Positions 9,987-18,697 are shown, counted from the stretch's first letter. The stretch: 64,000 nt of DNA from Cupriavidus sp. P-10 (GCF_003402535.2 NZ_AP025170.1:1240001-1304000), one strand, 5' to 3'. The notes: generated from the sequence alone by a model not told the origin. A program made the numbers and translations.

Positions 9987-10235
9987 TCAGGGCCTGCCAG
10001 GACTGATGCTGATGACATCCCGGGTCACGTCCAGGAGCGGCAGGTGACCATAGGCGCGCAGCCGGCGGATATCCTCGCGGGCCGAGGCCGGCATGCCGGG
10101 GCGGCACGATAACGCCCTGGAGCTGATCTGGAAGGTTCCGCAGCTGGGGCAGGTGTAGCGGTAGCCGCGTGGCGCGGCGCGCAGGCGCTCGGCGGCGGCG
10201 CCGCAAACGGGGCAGATGGCGGGTTCGGGTGACAT
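9987..10235 (-). CDS. small zinc-ribbon protein behind a LexA box
   Basis: An 82-residue protein with two CPxCG knuckles (CPVCG near residue 8, CPSCGTFQIS near 29). This four-cysteine zinc ribbon resembles those in many uncharacterised nucleic-acid-associated proteins. The remaining helix (about 50-66) is basic. It begins 19 bp from a near-consensus LexA operator that overlaps the putative -10, so DNA-damage induction is likely. No good Shine-Dalgarno is seen, so the leader may be very short. The function is unknown. Confidence 0.65.
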   Translation of the reverse strand: MSPEPAICPVCGAAAERLRAAPRGYRYTCPSCGTFQISSRALSCRPGMPASAREDIRRLRAYGHLPLLDVTRDVISISPGRP

Positions 10236-10253
10236 TGGCGCACAGGAAGAATA

Positions 10254-10269
10254 CTGTATGGATATACAG
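10254..10269 (-). promoter_or_regulatory. LexA (SOS) box 1 overlapping a minus-strand promoter
   Basis: CTGT-N8-ACAG, and with flanks TACTGTATGGATATACAGTA, differs from the classical LexA consensus only at the centre. On the minus strand a -10 TATACT (10268-10273) and a -35 CCGACA (10290-10295, 16-bp spacer) overlap or abut it, the usual repressor geometry. It controls the 9364-10235 genes. The same sequence recurs at 11281. Confidence 0.85.
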
Positions 10270-10389
10270 TATAGCGCTGCTGCGCGGACTGTCGGCGGAA
10301 AATGCGGTGGGATACCCGGGTTCTTTGGTGATGGGGGCGCGGCGTGGCGGCGTAGACTGGCGCAGCAGTCCTGACCGGCCCGCCCGCAC

Positions 10390-10413
10390 CCCGCCGTGGC
10401 GGGCTGTTTTTTT
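10390..10413 (+). terminator. orphan plus-strand terminator
   Basis: CCCGCC/GGCGGG stem (10390-10395 with 10398-10403) followed by seven T from 10407. Both neighbouring genes are on the minus strand, so this terminator serves no annotated transcript. It could end a short plus-strand RNA starting near LexA box 1. Confidence 0.55.
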
Positions 10414-10421
10414 GCCAGGGG

Positions 10422-10928
10422 CTAACGCGAGAGCCGGCGAAACAGGGAGTGATGGCCGCTTGCCAGGCCGGCAAGCGCGGCGGGATCCGCTAGTTCGAAC
10501 TCGCTGAACTGGAAGGCCGGTGCCACGGTGCAGCCGACCAGCGCAAAGTCGACGTTGTCCCCCAGGTCCACGCGTTCCGCGGCAAACCATCGGCCGGCTG
10601 GAACTATCGCCTGGAAGGTTGCGCCGGCGTGGCGCAACGGGTCGCCGAGACGTTGCGTGACAATGCCGCCGTCGACAATGCTGTGCACGTCTACCGGCGA
10701 GCCGCGGTGGAAGTGCCACAACTCGTCGGAACGGATGCGGTGCCAGGCGGAATAGTCGTTGCCACAAAGCATGTAGTAGATCGCCGTGCTGGCTTCGCGC
10801 ATACGCTGGTCGGCACACACGACCCGTTCTGCGCTGCGGTAGGTCTCGCGATAGAAGCCGCCTTCGGGGTGCGGCTTCAGGTCAAGGGTGCGGATCAGTT
10901 CGCTGGCGGCAAGGCTGCGGTCTGGCAT
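10422..10928 (-). CDS. cupin-family protein (DUF985/Cupin_5)
   Basis: A 168-residue single-domain beta-barrel of the YML079w-like Cupin_5 family. Signatures are LKPHPEGGFYRETYRS near the N-terminus, STAIYYML, WHRIRSDELWHFHRGSPV (divided here: WHRIRSDELW, HFHRGSPV) with the conserved histidines, and a C-terminal GCTVAPAFQFSEFELAD. Biochemical role is unknown; a small-molecule or sugar ligand is plausible for the fold. It starts 39 bp after the 86-residue gene upstream and is probably co-transcribed from LexA box 2. Confidence 0.85.
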   Translation of the reverse strand: MPDRSLAASELIRTLDLKPHPEGGFYRETYRSAERVVCADQRMREASTAIYYMLCGNDYSAWHRIRSDELWHFHRGSPVDVHSIVDGGIVTQRLGDPLRHAGATFQAIVPAGRWFAAERVDLGDNVDFALVGCTVAPAFQFSEFELADPAALAGLASGHHSLFRRLSR

Positions 10929-10967
10929 GTTGGCGTCGGCAGGGCATGGTGTTGGCGGAAGCCTAGC

Positions 10968-11228
10968 TTAAAGCAGGGCGAAGCGGGCCTGCGCGGGGCC
11001 GACCAGCACCGGGCGGCTGACCGGGTAGCGGTGGTGCGTGCCGTGCGTCTCGAATGAGAGGAAATCGGGTGTCCAGCGCAGCGACCGGAGCAGATCCGGC
11101 TCGATGCCGTGGACGATGATGGCGCCCGCGTCAACGCTGACGCTGCCGCAGGGCAGGCGCAGGGATTCAGCATCGTCGCCGAAGTAGAAGGCCTCAAGCA
11201 GGATGGAATCGGACTGGTACAGGGGCAT
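10968..11228 (-). CDS. hypothetical protein behind LexA box 2
   Basis: An 86-residue protein (MPLYQSDSILLEAFYFGDDA to LVGPAQARFALL) with no recognised family. The composition suggests a small beta-rich domain. It is the first gene downstream of the second LexA box, 52 bp away, and precedes the cupin gene by 39 bp in the same direction. No clear Shine-Dalgarno is seen before the ATG at 11228, so the start is uncertain. Confidence 0.55.
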   Translation of the reverse strand: MPLYQSDSILLEAFYFGDDAESLRLPCGSVSVDAGAIIVHGIEPDLLRSLRWTPDFLSFETHGTHHRYPVSRPVLVGPAQARFALL

Positions 11229-11280
11229 ATGGCAAGGACCATGCGGCAGCGCGGCCAGCGGCAGGACGCCTGTCGGATTA

Positions 11281-11296
11281 CTGTATGGATATACAG
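11281..11296 (-). promoter_or_regulatory. LexA (SOS) box 2 overlapping a minus-strand promoter
   Basis: Same CTGTATGGATATACAG core as box 1, with the identity extending to 23 bp (11279-11301). A minus-strand -10 TATACT (11295-11300) and -35 GTGACC (11318-11323, 17-bp spacer) fit a LexA-repressed promoter for the 86-residue gene and the cupin. Confidence 0.85.
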
Positions 11297-11376
11297 TATA
11301 GTCGCCGCCAGTGGTTCGGTCACGCCCGGATTCTTATTTCAGGGGGCTGGTGCGCCGCAGTGGCCTTCTTCCGGAT

Positions 11377-11385
11377 TGGTATAAC
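11377..11385 (+). promoter_or_regulatory. extended -10 promoter for the 11461 gene
   Basis: TGG-TATAAC (TGn plus a 5/6 -10 hexamer) lies 76 bp before the ATG at 11461; no good -35 is present, as is common with extended -10 promoters. Confidence 0.4.
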
Positions 11386-11460
11386 CTGAAACCAACACCG
11401 CGCACGCTGCCAGTGTCTTGCGCAGGTGACAGGATTGCCGGCAGGGGCCAATGACAGGGG

Positions 11461-11853
11461 ATGCCGATGGAGTGTGGAAGCAGGGCTTGCTGGTTTGGCC
11501 TGGGCGTGGCGCTTGGCGCGGCGCTGGGCGGCGCTTGCGTGGCGCTGGTGCGGGCAAGTCCGGCGCGAGGCGGGTCGAACCCCCGGGCGGATGCACCGGT
11601 GGTGCCATCCGATGCCAGCGCCGACCGGGCGCTGACCGATGACGCGACCGACGTGGTCGAGTATCGCGGCTTTGTGGTCCACGTGTTTTGCCACGCGCTG
11701 GGGCCGGGACGTTTCAAGGCGTTGTGCGATATTTGGGAGTCTGGCGCAGTCGTGCTGGAAGGCGGTGCGCCGCCGACCACGCATGCCACGCCGGAGGATG
11801 CCCGCGCCGCGGCGATATCATGGGCGCGGCAGTGGGTGCAACGAAATGGCTGA
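11461..11853 (+). CDS. hypothetical membrane-anchored protein
   Basis: A 130-residue product. An N-terminal hydrophobic helix (about residues 11-32, GLGVALGAALGGACVALV) would anchor or export it. A low-complexity linker (about 33-62) follows, then a compact C-terminal domain (YRGFVVHVFCHALG to AAISWARQWVQRNG). No family is recognised. An alternative ATG at 11467 has AGGGG in better spacing. The next small gene starts 45 bp later. Confidence 0.6.
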   Translation: MPMECGSRACWFGLGVALGAALGGACVALVRASPARGGSNPRADAPVVPSDASADRALTDDATDVVEYRGFVVHVFCHALGPGRFKALCDIWESGAVVLEGGAPPTTHATPEDARAAAISWARQWVQRNG

Positions 11854-11898
11854 GCGGTTCGCTGTCGAGGCCTTGATTATCAATTTTCAGGAGAGTTC

Positions 11899-12087
11899 AT
11901 GTTTGTTTGTGGGAACCAGGCTTGCGGCGCGCGCTGGGAGCCGGACGAGGTGCAGATCCGCAACGAAGGGCAGGGGCCGGTGTTCCGCTGCCCGCAGTGC
12001 GGCGCCCGCAATCATGTCCAGGCCCGTACCGCGCGCGATGGCACCACGGTCTACCGGCAGGTAGCTGCGAAGCCGGCAGCGCGATAG
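11899..12087 (+). CDS. small zinc-ribbon protein
   Basis: A 62-residue protein with a four-cysteine zinc ribbon: C4 and C9 in FVCGNQACGARW, then CPQC near residue 31. A basic tail follows. AGGAGA sits correctly before the ATG. The fold suggests nucleic-acid or protein binding; nothing more specific can be said. It lies between two other small plus-strand genes. Confidence 0.65.
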   Translation: MFVCGNQACGARWEPDEVQIRNEGQGPVFRCPQCGARNHVQARTARDGTTVYRQVAAKPAAR

Positions 12088-12187
12088 CCGTATCGGCGTC
12101 GCAAGCCTGTGCGCACCCCACGCATGTGGGGTCAAATTCACATGGCTGCCGACTTAAGCTCGCTCCGGCGGGACCGTTAAACACAAA

Positions 12188-12565
12188 ATGGACTTTGCCG
12201 ACTTTCCTCAAGACTCCGCTTCCAATGCTGAACGCATGGGCTGGGCGAATGCTTCCCCGGAAGTCATCGCCAAGGTATTGAATTCGGCGCTGGCGGCGCA
12301 GGACCTGTCCGGGTTTGCCGCGCTGCTGTCTGATATCGCGCGCGACCGCGGCCTCAAGGGGCAGCGCGCCGCGCACCAGTCGATCTACGACATGCCCTAT
12401 GCCAGCCTGCTGCCCCGGCAGAAGCACCTGTTGTCAGATGCCTTCGACCTGCTGGTGCTGCTCGGGCTGGAGTTGCGCGCCCGCGGGGCCGATGATGGCC
12501 TCGACACGGACATCGAAGAAGACAGCGACGACGATGCCGCGCATGCCGCGGACGCTGGCGAGTAA
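12188..12565 (+). CDS. conserved hypothetical protein, acidic C-terminus
   Basis: A 125-residue, largely helical soluble protein with a strongly acidic tail (EEDSDDD near residue 112). No domain is recognised. The start at 12188 lacks a strong Shine-Dalgarno. In the 100 bp before it lies a 7-bp hairpin (ACCCCAC/GTGGGGT, 12115-12132). It is convergent with the glutamate dehydrogenase gene, with no obvious terminator in the 51-bp gap. Confidence 0.6.
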   Translation: MDFADFPQDSASNAERMGWANASPEVIAKVLNSALAAQDLSGFAALLSDIARDRGLKGQRAAHQSIYDMPYASLLPRQKHLLSDAFDLLVLLGLELRARGADDGLDTDIEEDSDDDAAHAADAGE

Positions 12566-12616
12566 GCCCGGCGCGCCCGCCGCGCTCGCCGACTTGCCCG
12601 CCCCACGGCTGGCGCG

Positions 12617-15600
12617 CTAGCCGCGCTCCAGCATCCCGATCTCGCGCACCGCGACCGACAGCATCGACAGCCCCGCCGCGCCCGACGCGCGCTGGTCGGC
12701 CAGCATGCGCGTAAAGCGTTCCAGCGCACCATGGCGGCTGGTACGCCAGGCATCGATCATTGCTTCCGGAGACTCCAGCTCGCCGGGCTGCGACAACACG
12801 CTGACCGTCAATGCACGCTTGAGCCGGCCCAGGTCTTCCAGCGTGGTCGTGCGCGCCAGCAGGTCCCAGTGCGTGTCCGAAGGCAGCGCCAGCGCACGCT
12901 CGCGCAGCCAGCTGAAGCTCAGGTGGCTGTCCAGCGCGAAATACACCCCCGCGACCAGGTCGAGGCTGCGCTCGCACGCATTCGCCACTTCGGCGATATC
13001 CAGTGCCGCCGCGGAAATCTCGCTGCCGGCCACGCGCAAGGCCAGCACCTCGTCGACACCGGCATCGGAGAAGGTCCTGGCATGTTCCGCCAGCGCCGCC
13101 GCATCGGCCGGCGGCAGCAGTTGCGGCAACTGCGGCACCAGCCACTGCGCCGCCTGCGTAAAGCGCGCCAGTTGGGCGCCGGCCTGGCCGCCGCCGCGCA
13201 GATAGCGGATAAACCACAGGCAGGCTCGCTCCAGCAGCACCGCCACCTCGCCGAACATGCGCGCCTGCTCGGCATCGGGCACGCGGTTGTCCAGCGCATC
13301 GATCTCCTGCCACAGTGCGGTCAGCCCGAACACGTCGCGCGCAATCAGGCAGGCCCGCACGATGTCGGCCGGGCGCGCGTCGGTTTCTTCCATGATCCGG
13401 TGCACGAAGGTCGCGCCGATGCGGTTGACCAGCATATTGGTCAGGTGCGTCGACAGGATCTCGCGCCGCAGCGGATGGCGATGCATGGCTTCGCCATGGC
13501 GCTGGCGCAGCGGCACCGGGAAGTAGTCGGCCAGCAGGCCGCCGACCAGCGGGTCTTCGGGTACGTCGGAATCGAGCAGCGCGTCGTACAGCCACATCTT
13601 GCTGTACGCCAGCAGCACCGCGCGCTCGGGCGACGTGAGCCCTTCGCTGGCCAGCTTGCGCTCGGCGATCTCTTCGTCGGACGGCAGGAATTCCAGCGCG
13701 CGGTTCAGCCGCCCGGCGCGCTCCAGCCAGCGCACCAGCCGCGCCTCGCCATCGAGCAGCGGCGCGGCGTGGCGCCCGGCCACCGACAAAGCCTGGGTCT
13801 GGTAGTAGTTGTCCTGCAGCACCAGCAGGCCGACCTCGTCGGTCATCTCGGCCAGCAGCTTGTTGCGCTGCTTCTCGGTCATCTCGCCGTCGGCCATCAC
13901 CAGGCCCAGCAGGATCTTGATATTGACCTCGTGGTCGGAGCAGTCCACGCCGGCGGAGTTGTCGATCGCATCGGTGTTGATGCGGCCGCCCTTGCGCGCG
14001 AACTCGATGCGCCCCAGCTGGGTAAAGCCCAGGTTGCCGCCTTCGCCGACCACCTTGCAGCGCAGTTCGTTGCCGTTGACGCGCACCGCGTCGTTGGTGC
14101 GGTCGCCGGCCTGCAGGTGTGTTTCCTGGCTCGACTTGACGTAGGTGCCGATGCCGCCGTTGTAGAGCAGGTCGACCGGCGCCATCAGGATGGCGTGGAT
14201 CAGCTCGGCCGGCGACAGCGCGCTGGCCGTGATGCCGAGCACCGCCTGCACCTGCGGCGTCAGCGCGATGGTCTTGGCCGTGCGCGGGAAGATGCCGCCG
14301 CCAGCGGAGATCAGCGTGGCGTCGTAGTCGGCCCAGCTCGAGCGCGGCAGGCTGAACAGCCGCGTGCGTTCTTCCAGCGTGCGCGCGGGATCCGGATCGG
14401 GGTCGAGGAAGATGTGACGGTGGTCGAAGGCGGCTACCAGTTTGATATGCGGCGACAACAGCATGCCGTTGCCGAACACATCGCCCGACATGTCGCCGAC
14501 GCCGGCCACGGTGAAGTCCGTGGTCTGGATATCGACGCCCATCTCGCGGAAATGCCGCTTGACCGACTCCCACGCGCCGCGCGCGGTGATGCCCATCTTC
14601 TTGTGGTCGTAGCCGACCGAGCCGCCGGAGGCAAAGGCATCGTCCAGCCAGAAGCCATACTCGGCGGAAATCGCGTTGGCGAAGTCGGAGAACGTCGCGG
14701 TGCCCTTGTCGGCGGCGACCACCAGGTAGGGATCGTTGTCGTCATGCCGCACCACGTCGGGTGGCGGCACCAGCTGGCCGCCGACAAGGTTGTCGGTCAG
14801 GTCCAGCAGCCCGCGCAGGAAGGTCTGGTAGCAGGCGATGCCTTCCTGCAGGAACGCATCGCGGTCGGTCGGGGGAGGCGGGCGCTTGACCACGAAACCG
14901 CCCTTGGAGCCCACCGGCACGATTACTGTGTTCTTGACCATCTGCGCCTTCATCAGCCCCAGCACCTCGGTGCGGAAGTCTTCGCGGCGATCGGACCAGC
15001 GCAGCCCGCCGCGCGCCACGCGGCCGCCGCGCAGGTGCACGCCCTCGACGCGCGGCGAGTAGACCCAGATCTCGAACATCGGCCGCGGCTCGGGCAGCCC
15101 CGGCACCAGCGCCGGGTTGAACTTGAACGACACATAGGGACGCGGCTGGCCGTCCTCGCTGCGGTGGAAATAGTTGGTGCGCACCGTGGCCTGGATTACC
15201 CCCAGAAAGAGCCGCAGGATGCGGTCCTCGTCGAGGTTGGGCACCTTGTCGAGCGCGGCTTCGATATCCGCCAGCAGCTTGTCGCAGCGCGCCTGGCGCG
15301 CGGTGTCGGCAGCCACCTGGCTGACGGTGTCGAAGCGCGCGATGAACAGCGCGACCAGCATCGCCGCGATGCCCGCATTGCCGGTCAGCGCGCGTTCGAT
15401 ATAGGCATCGCTGAAGGTCGAGCCGACCTGACGCAAGTAGCGCGCGTAGGCGCGCAGGATGGTGACATCGCGTGCGGCCATTTCGGCGCGCAGCACCAGC
15501 CGGTTGAGGTCGTCGTTCTCGATTTCACCATGCCAGGCGCGCGCAAAGGCGTCTTCGAACAGTGCCTTGACGCGCGCGATATCGAAATCCGCCGCGCCGC

Positions 15601-17485
15601 CGCTGTCCGCGATCTCCAGCCCGAAGTCATGCACCCACACCGGCGCGCCGGTATCGGGCTCGATCAGGTACGGACGCTCTTCGTCCACCCGCACGCCCAG
15701 GTGTTCGAGCATGGGCAGGCTGTGCGACAGCGCGATCGGCTCGCCTGCGCGGTAGACCTTGAAGCGGAACGCGCCCGGCGCGGCCTCGATCGGCCGGTAC
15801 AGGTTCATGGCCATGCCGCGCGCGCTGTCGTTGGCGCGCAGCGCGTGCTCCATCAGCTCGATGTCGCGCACCGCGGTCCGGGCAGGGTAGTCTTCGCGGT
15901 AGCCTGCGGGAAACGAGGTGCCATAGCGCTGCAGCAGCCGGTTGCCTTGTTCTTCGCCGTGGCTTTCGTGCAGCGCTTCGGCGAGGTCGTCCTGCCAGCG
16001 GCGGCTGGCGTGGACGATGCGCTGCTCCAGTTCGGCGGTATCGACATGCGGCATCGTGCCGGGCTCGCCGCGCACGGTCAGCTGGATGCGCGCCAGCGGC
16101 GATTCCGACAGCAGCGGCGTGAATTCGCAACTGGTGCCGTGGAAGGCCGCGGTCAGCAGCTTCTGGATCTTCTGGCGCAGGTCGGTGTTGTACTTGTCAC
16201 GCGGCACGAACACCAGGCACGAGACAAAGCGGTCGAAGCGGTCGCGCCGCACGAACAGCCGCGTGCGCTGGTGTTCCTGCAGCCGCAGGATGCCGATGGT
16301 GATGTCGAACAGTTCGTCCTCGCTCGCCTGGAACAGTTCGTCGCGCGGATATTGCTCGAGGATCGTGACCAGCGACTTGTACAGGTGACCCTTGGTGAGG
16401 AAGCCGGCGCGTGCCAGGATATTGGCGCACTTGCGCCGCACCAGCGGAATCTCGGCGATCGGCGCCATGTAGGCGGTAGACGTGTACAGCCCCACGAAGC
16501 GGCGCTCGCCGAACAGCTGGCCCTGTGCATCCAGCAGCTTGACGCCGACATAGTCGAGATAGCCCGGTCGGTGCACGCTGGCGCGCGAATTGGCCTTGGT
16601 GACGAAGATCGGCGAGGGTCCCTCGATGATGGCGGTGGCCGCGGCGGGCAGCGGCGTCAGGTCCTGCGCGTCCGGCTCGCGCAGGCTCTCGCGCAGGATG
16701 CCCGCGCCAGAGCCCGGCACGCCGCGCAGGAAATAACGCCCTTCCTGCGCCACCAGCTGGTAGTCGCGCTGGCCGAGGAAGGAGAAATGGTCGTCCATCA
16801 TCCATTCCAGGAAGGCGCGGGCCTCGGTGCTGTCGGGCGAGGCGGCATCCGGTGCCTGCGCCAGCGCGGCGATGGTGGCCTGGGTGATGTCGCACATTGC
16901 AGGCCAGTCTTCGACCGCGGCCCGCACGTCGCCCAGCACGCGCGCGATACCGCTGCGCAGCGCTTCCAGCCGCGCGGCCTCGCCGCTGCGGTCGACCTCG
17001 AAGTGGATGAAGGATTCCAGGCGTGAATTGTCGCCGGGCTCGCCGGCGCCGCCCAGGGCGATGCGCTCGATGCCGCCGGTGGCGCTACGCCAGACGCGGA
17101 ACACCGGGTGGATCGCCGAATGCAACGCCAGCCCTTGCCGGTTGATCTCCATGGTCACGGAGTCGACCAGGAAGGGCATGTCATCGTTGACGATCTCGAC
17201 CACGGTATGGTCGGAATGCCAGCCGTGCTCTTCCAGGGTGGGATTGTAGATGCGGATGCGCGCGCTGCCCGGGACGAACTTCTGCGCGGTCTGCCAGTGC
17301 GCCATCACGGCACCATACAGGTCGTCGACCTCGCGGTGCAGCAGGTCGTCGGCGTCAGCCTGGTCGTAGTAGTGCCGCAGGAAAGGCTCGGCAGCGCCAA
17401 ACGTGGCCGCCGGCAGCCGTTCCCGCGCGAAGGCAAGCAGTTCGTCCAGCAGGTGCGCGACTTTGTCTTCGTTCTCCTGCGGCAT
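12617..17485 (-). CDS. NAD-specific glutamate dehydrogenase, large (about 180 kDa) type
   Basis: Oxidatively deaminates glutamate to 2-oxoglutarate with NAD+, feeding amino-acid carbon into the TCA cycle. At 1622 residues it has the size of the L-GDH class, with long N-terminal ACT-like regulatory modules and the dehydrogenase core in the middle to C-terminal half (VPVGSKGGFVVKRPPPP lysine region, GDMSGDVFGNGML nucleotide-binding stretch). The ATG at 17485 follows GAGGAGGGATC, whereas the open frame reaches 17578; the chosen start gives normal length. Long antisense frames over it reflect codon bias only. Confidence 0.95.
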   Translation of the reverse strand: MPQENEDKVAHLLDELLAFARERLPAATFGAAEPFLRHYYDQADADDLLHREVDDLYGAVMAHWQTAQKFVPGSARIRIYNPTLEEHGWHSDHTVVEIVNDDMPFLVDSVTMEINRQGLALHSAIHPVFRVWRSATGGIERIALGGAGEPGDNSRLESFIHFEVDRSGEAARLEALRSGIARVLGDVRAAVEDWPAMCDITQATIAALAQAPDAASPDSTEARAFLEWMMDDHFSFLGQRDYQLVAQEGRYFLRGVPGSGAGILRESLREPDAQDLTPLPAAATAIIEGPSPIFVTKANSRASVHRPGYLDYVGVKLLDAQGQLFGERRFVGLYTSTAYMAPIAEIPLVRRKCANILARAGFLTKGHLYKSLVTILEQYPRDELFQASEDELFDITIGILRLQEHQRTRLFVRRDRFDRFVSCLVFVPRDKYNTDLRQKIQKLLTAAFHGTSCEFTPLLSESPLARIQLTVRGEPGTMPHVDTAELEQRIVHASRRWQDDLAEALHESHGEEQGNRLLQRYGTSFPAGYREDYPARTAVRDIELMEHALRANDSARGMAMNLYRPIEAAPGAFRFKVYRAGEPIALSHSLPMLEHLGVRVDEERPYLIEPDTGAPVWVHDFGLEIADSGGAADFDIARVKALFEDAFARAWHGEIENDDLNRLVLRAEMAARDVTILRAYARYLRQVGSTFSDAYIERALTGNAGIAAMLVALFIARFDTVSQVAADTARQARCDKLLADIEAALDKVPNLDEDRILRLFLGVIQATVRTNYFHRSEDGQPRPYVSFKFNPALVPGLPEPRPMFEIWVYSPRVEGVHLRGGRVARGGLRWSDRREDFRTEVLGLMKAQMVKNTVIVPVGSKGGFVVKRPPPPTDRDAFLQEGIACYQTFLRGLLDLTDNLVGGQLVPPPDVVRHDDNDPYLVVAADKGTATFSDFANAISAEYGFWLDDAFASGGSVGYDHKKMGITARGAWESVKRHFREMGVDIQTTDFTVAGVGDMSGDVFGNGMLLSPHIKLVAAFDHRHIFLDPDPDPARTLEERTRLFSLPRSSWADYDATLISAGGGIFPRTAKTIALTPQVQAVLGITASALSPAELIHAILMAPVDLLYNGGIGTYVKSSQETHLQAGDRTNDAVRVNGNELRCKVVGEGGNLGFTQLGRIEFARKGGRINTDAIDNSAGVDCSDHEVNIKILLGLVMADGEMTEKQRNKLLAEMTDEVGLLVLQDNYYQTQALSVAGRHAAPLLDGEARLVRWLERAGRLNRALEFLPSDEEIAERKLASEGLTSPERAVLLAYSKMWLYDALLDSDVPEDPLVGGLLADYFPVPLRQRHGEAMHRHPLRREILSTHLTNMLVNRIGATFVHRIMEETDARPADIVRACLIARDVFGLTALWQEIDALDNRVPDAEQARMFGEVAVLLERACLWFIRYLRGGGQAGAQLARFTQAAQWLVPQLPQLLPPADAAALAEHARTFSDAGVDEVLALRVAGSEISAAALDIAEVANACERSLDLVAGVYFALDSHLSFSWLRERALALPSDTHWDLLARTTTLEDLGRLKRALTVSVLSQPGELESPEAMIDAWRTSRHGALERFTRMLADQRASGAAGLSMLSVAVREIGMLERG

Positions 17486-17692
17486 GATCCCTCCTCGCGG
17501 TATCGATGGACGACGCGGCCAGTGCGGCCCGCGCGGCAACGACGCCGCCCGGTCCGGCATGTGCCGGGGCATGCTCATACTTTAGGAAAAATCAGCGGAC
17601 CTGGCGGGACAAAGTCGCGAAGAAAGCGAACGATCCGGACAGTGCGGCCGGTCCGCCTGCAAGGGAGGCGGCAACCGGCCCTGGCGCGCGCG

Positions 17693-18286
17693 TCAGAAGC
17701 GTGCGCTGGCGAGGGTAGGACAGGACGCCGGGCGATGCGCAACCGGCAACAGTCCCGTGCAGGGGACGACGGACGCCGACACGCCGGCCGGCGTGGCGGT
17801 CCCGGCGGCATTGGCCAGCTTGTCCTGGCGCGCGGCTTCGCCGCCCACGCGGATCTGGCGCGTGGTGTGATCGTTCAGCCGGATCTTCATCCGTTCCAGC
17901 AGGCTGCCCAGCGCCACGCGCTCCTGCGGGCTGAACGGTGCCACCGACACGCTGTGCAGCGCGCTGAGCGCCTGCGAGGCGCGTTCGAGGCGGCTCACGG
18001 CGGTGTCGGCGATGCGCGGCGTAATGGCCTCGGCATACTCGATCCAGCCGTCGCGACGCAGTTCATGCAGCAGCAGTTCAGACTGCGGGACATCGATCGG
18101 CATGGCGCCCGGCAAGGGGGCGCCGCGCACGAAGTCGCCACGCCGGACCGCGCGCAGCAACAACCATTTGGCGTAAGTCAGGCCAGAGGCGGAGAGGGTC
18201 TGCTCCAGGGCGTCTTGCCAGGCGGTAACGGCGTCGACCAGTGCAAGGACGACCGGCTCGTTGGGTTCGAGAGGTCTCGGCTGCAT
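17693..18286 (-). CDS. MarR-like winged-helix regulator
   Basis: A 197-residue protein. Residues about 10-140 resemble MarR-type winged helices: SASGLTYAKWLLLRAVRRGD for the first helices, then LLLHELRRDGWIEYAEAITPR as recognition region and wing. A long C-terminal tail (150-197) is unlike its family. The ATG at 18286 follows AGGAGA and is preferred to the open-frame start at 18355. A perfect 12-bp palindrome lies 16 bp upstream and could be an autoregulatory operator. It is divergent from the CoA-transferase gene, which may be its target. Confidence 0.7.
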   Translation of the reverse strand: MQPRPLEPNEPVVLALVDAVTAWQDALEQTLSASGLTYAKWLLLRAVRRGDFVRGAPLPGAMPIDVPQSELLLHELRRDGWIEYAEAITPRIADTAVSRLERASQALSALHSVSVAPFSPQERVALGSLLERMKIRLNDHTTRQIRVGGEAARQDKLANAAGTATPAGVSASVVPCTGLLPVAHRPASCPTLASARF

Positions 18287-18301
18287 GAATGGCGTCTCCT
18301 G

Positions 18302-18313
18302 ATTTTTAAAAAT
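18302..18313 (-). promoter_or_regulatory. 12-bp AT palindrome upstream of MarR-like gene
   Basis: ATTTTTAAAAAT is a perfect palindrome in GC-rich surroundings, immediately before the ribosome-binding site of the MarR-like gene. MarR proteins bind such dyads, so self-regulation is plausible. The rest of 18287-18697 holds only promoter-like AT islands. Confidence 0.4.
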
Positions 18314-18560
18314 GCCGCCACTACGATGCTGCGGGCACCCGTCACGCTGTTGCAACGGGTTGCTGGGCCGAGCATGGCCGGCCCGGGCGGCACGGTTGCA
18401 GGACCTCTCTGGCGGGCCCGTTCAACCGATGAGGCGAGACACTACCAGAAACTTTTGCCATTTTTGTGACATTGCGGGTATGTCCTGAGGCACCAGGCGC
18501 AGTGAGTGGTGCGCGCGCCCCCGGTAGCGGCAACTGCCATGAAAAAAGCGACTGGAATCC

Positions 18561-18589
18561 ATGACTTTAAATCGCAGCCGGAATATAGG
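18561..18589 (+). promoter_or_regulatory. candidate promoter of the CoA-transferase gene
   Basis: ATGACT (18561-18566) and TATAGG (18584-18589) are separated by 17 bp, about 110 bp before the start codon at 18698. Each matches the sigma-70 consensus at four positions. Confidence 0.4.
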
Positions 18590-18697
18590 CAGCTGGCTAC
18601 ACTGCCAGCCGGAGAACCCGCAAGCCAGCCTGCAGTGACGCGAGGCACGGGGCGAGCGGCACGGGCAAGGGCCTGCGCCGCCAGACCGGAGATCACG

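Noticed and set aside
10316..10406. GTAGACTGGCGCA resembling the start of a ZTP (pfl) riboswitch
   Set aside because: The required downstream CCGCCTGGGC element is missing, and no folate or purine gene follows.
9589..10818. 484-residue minus-strand frame joining the DUF2188 gene to upstream sequence
   Set aside because: The upstream part overlaps better-supported genes in other frames and the LexA box. Only the last 74 codons look like a protein family.
12115..12132. ACCCCAC/GTGGGGT hairpin as a REP-type element or terminator
   Set aside because: Only one copy was noticed in the window and no U-run follows; too little to call.
12731..17026. 1431-codon plus-strand frame opposite the glutamate dehydrogenase gene
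   Set aside because: It is an antisense shadow caused by GC-rich codon bias. The translation is Arg/Gln/His/Ala-rich without domains, while the minus strand encodes a complete known enzyme.
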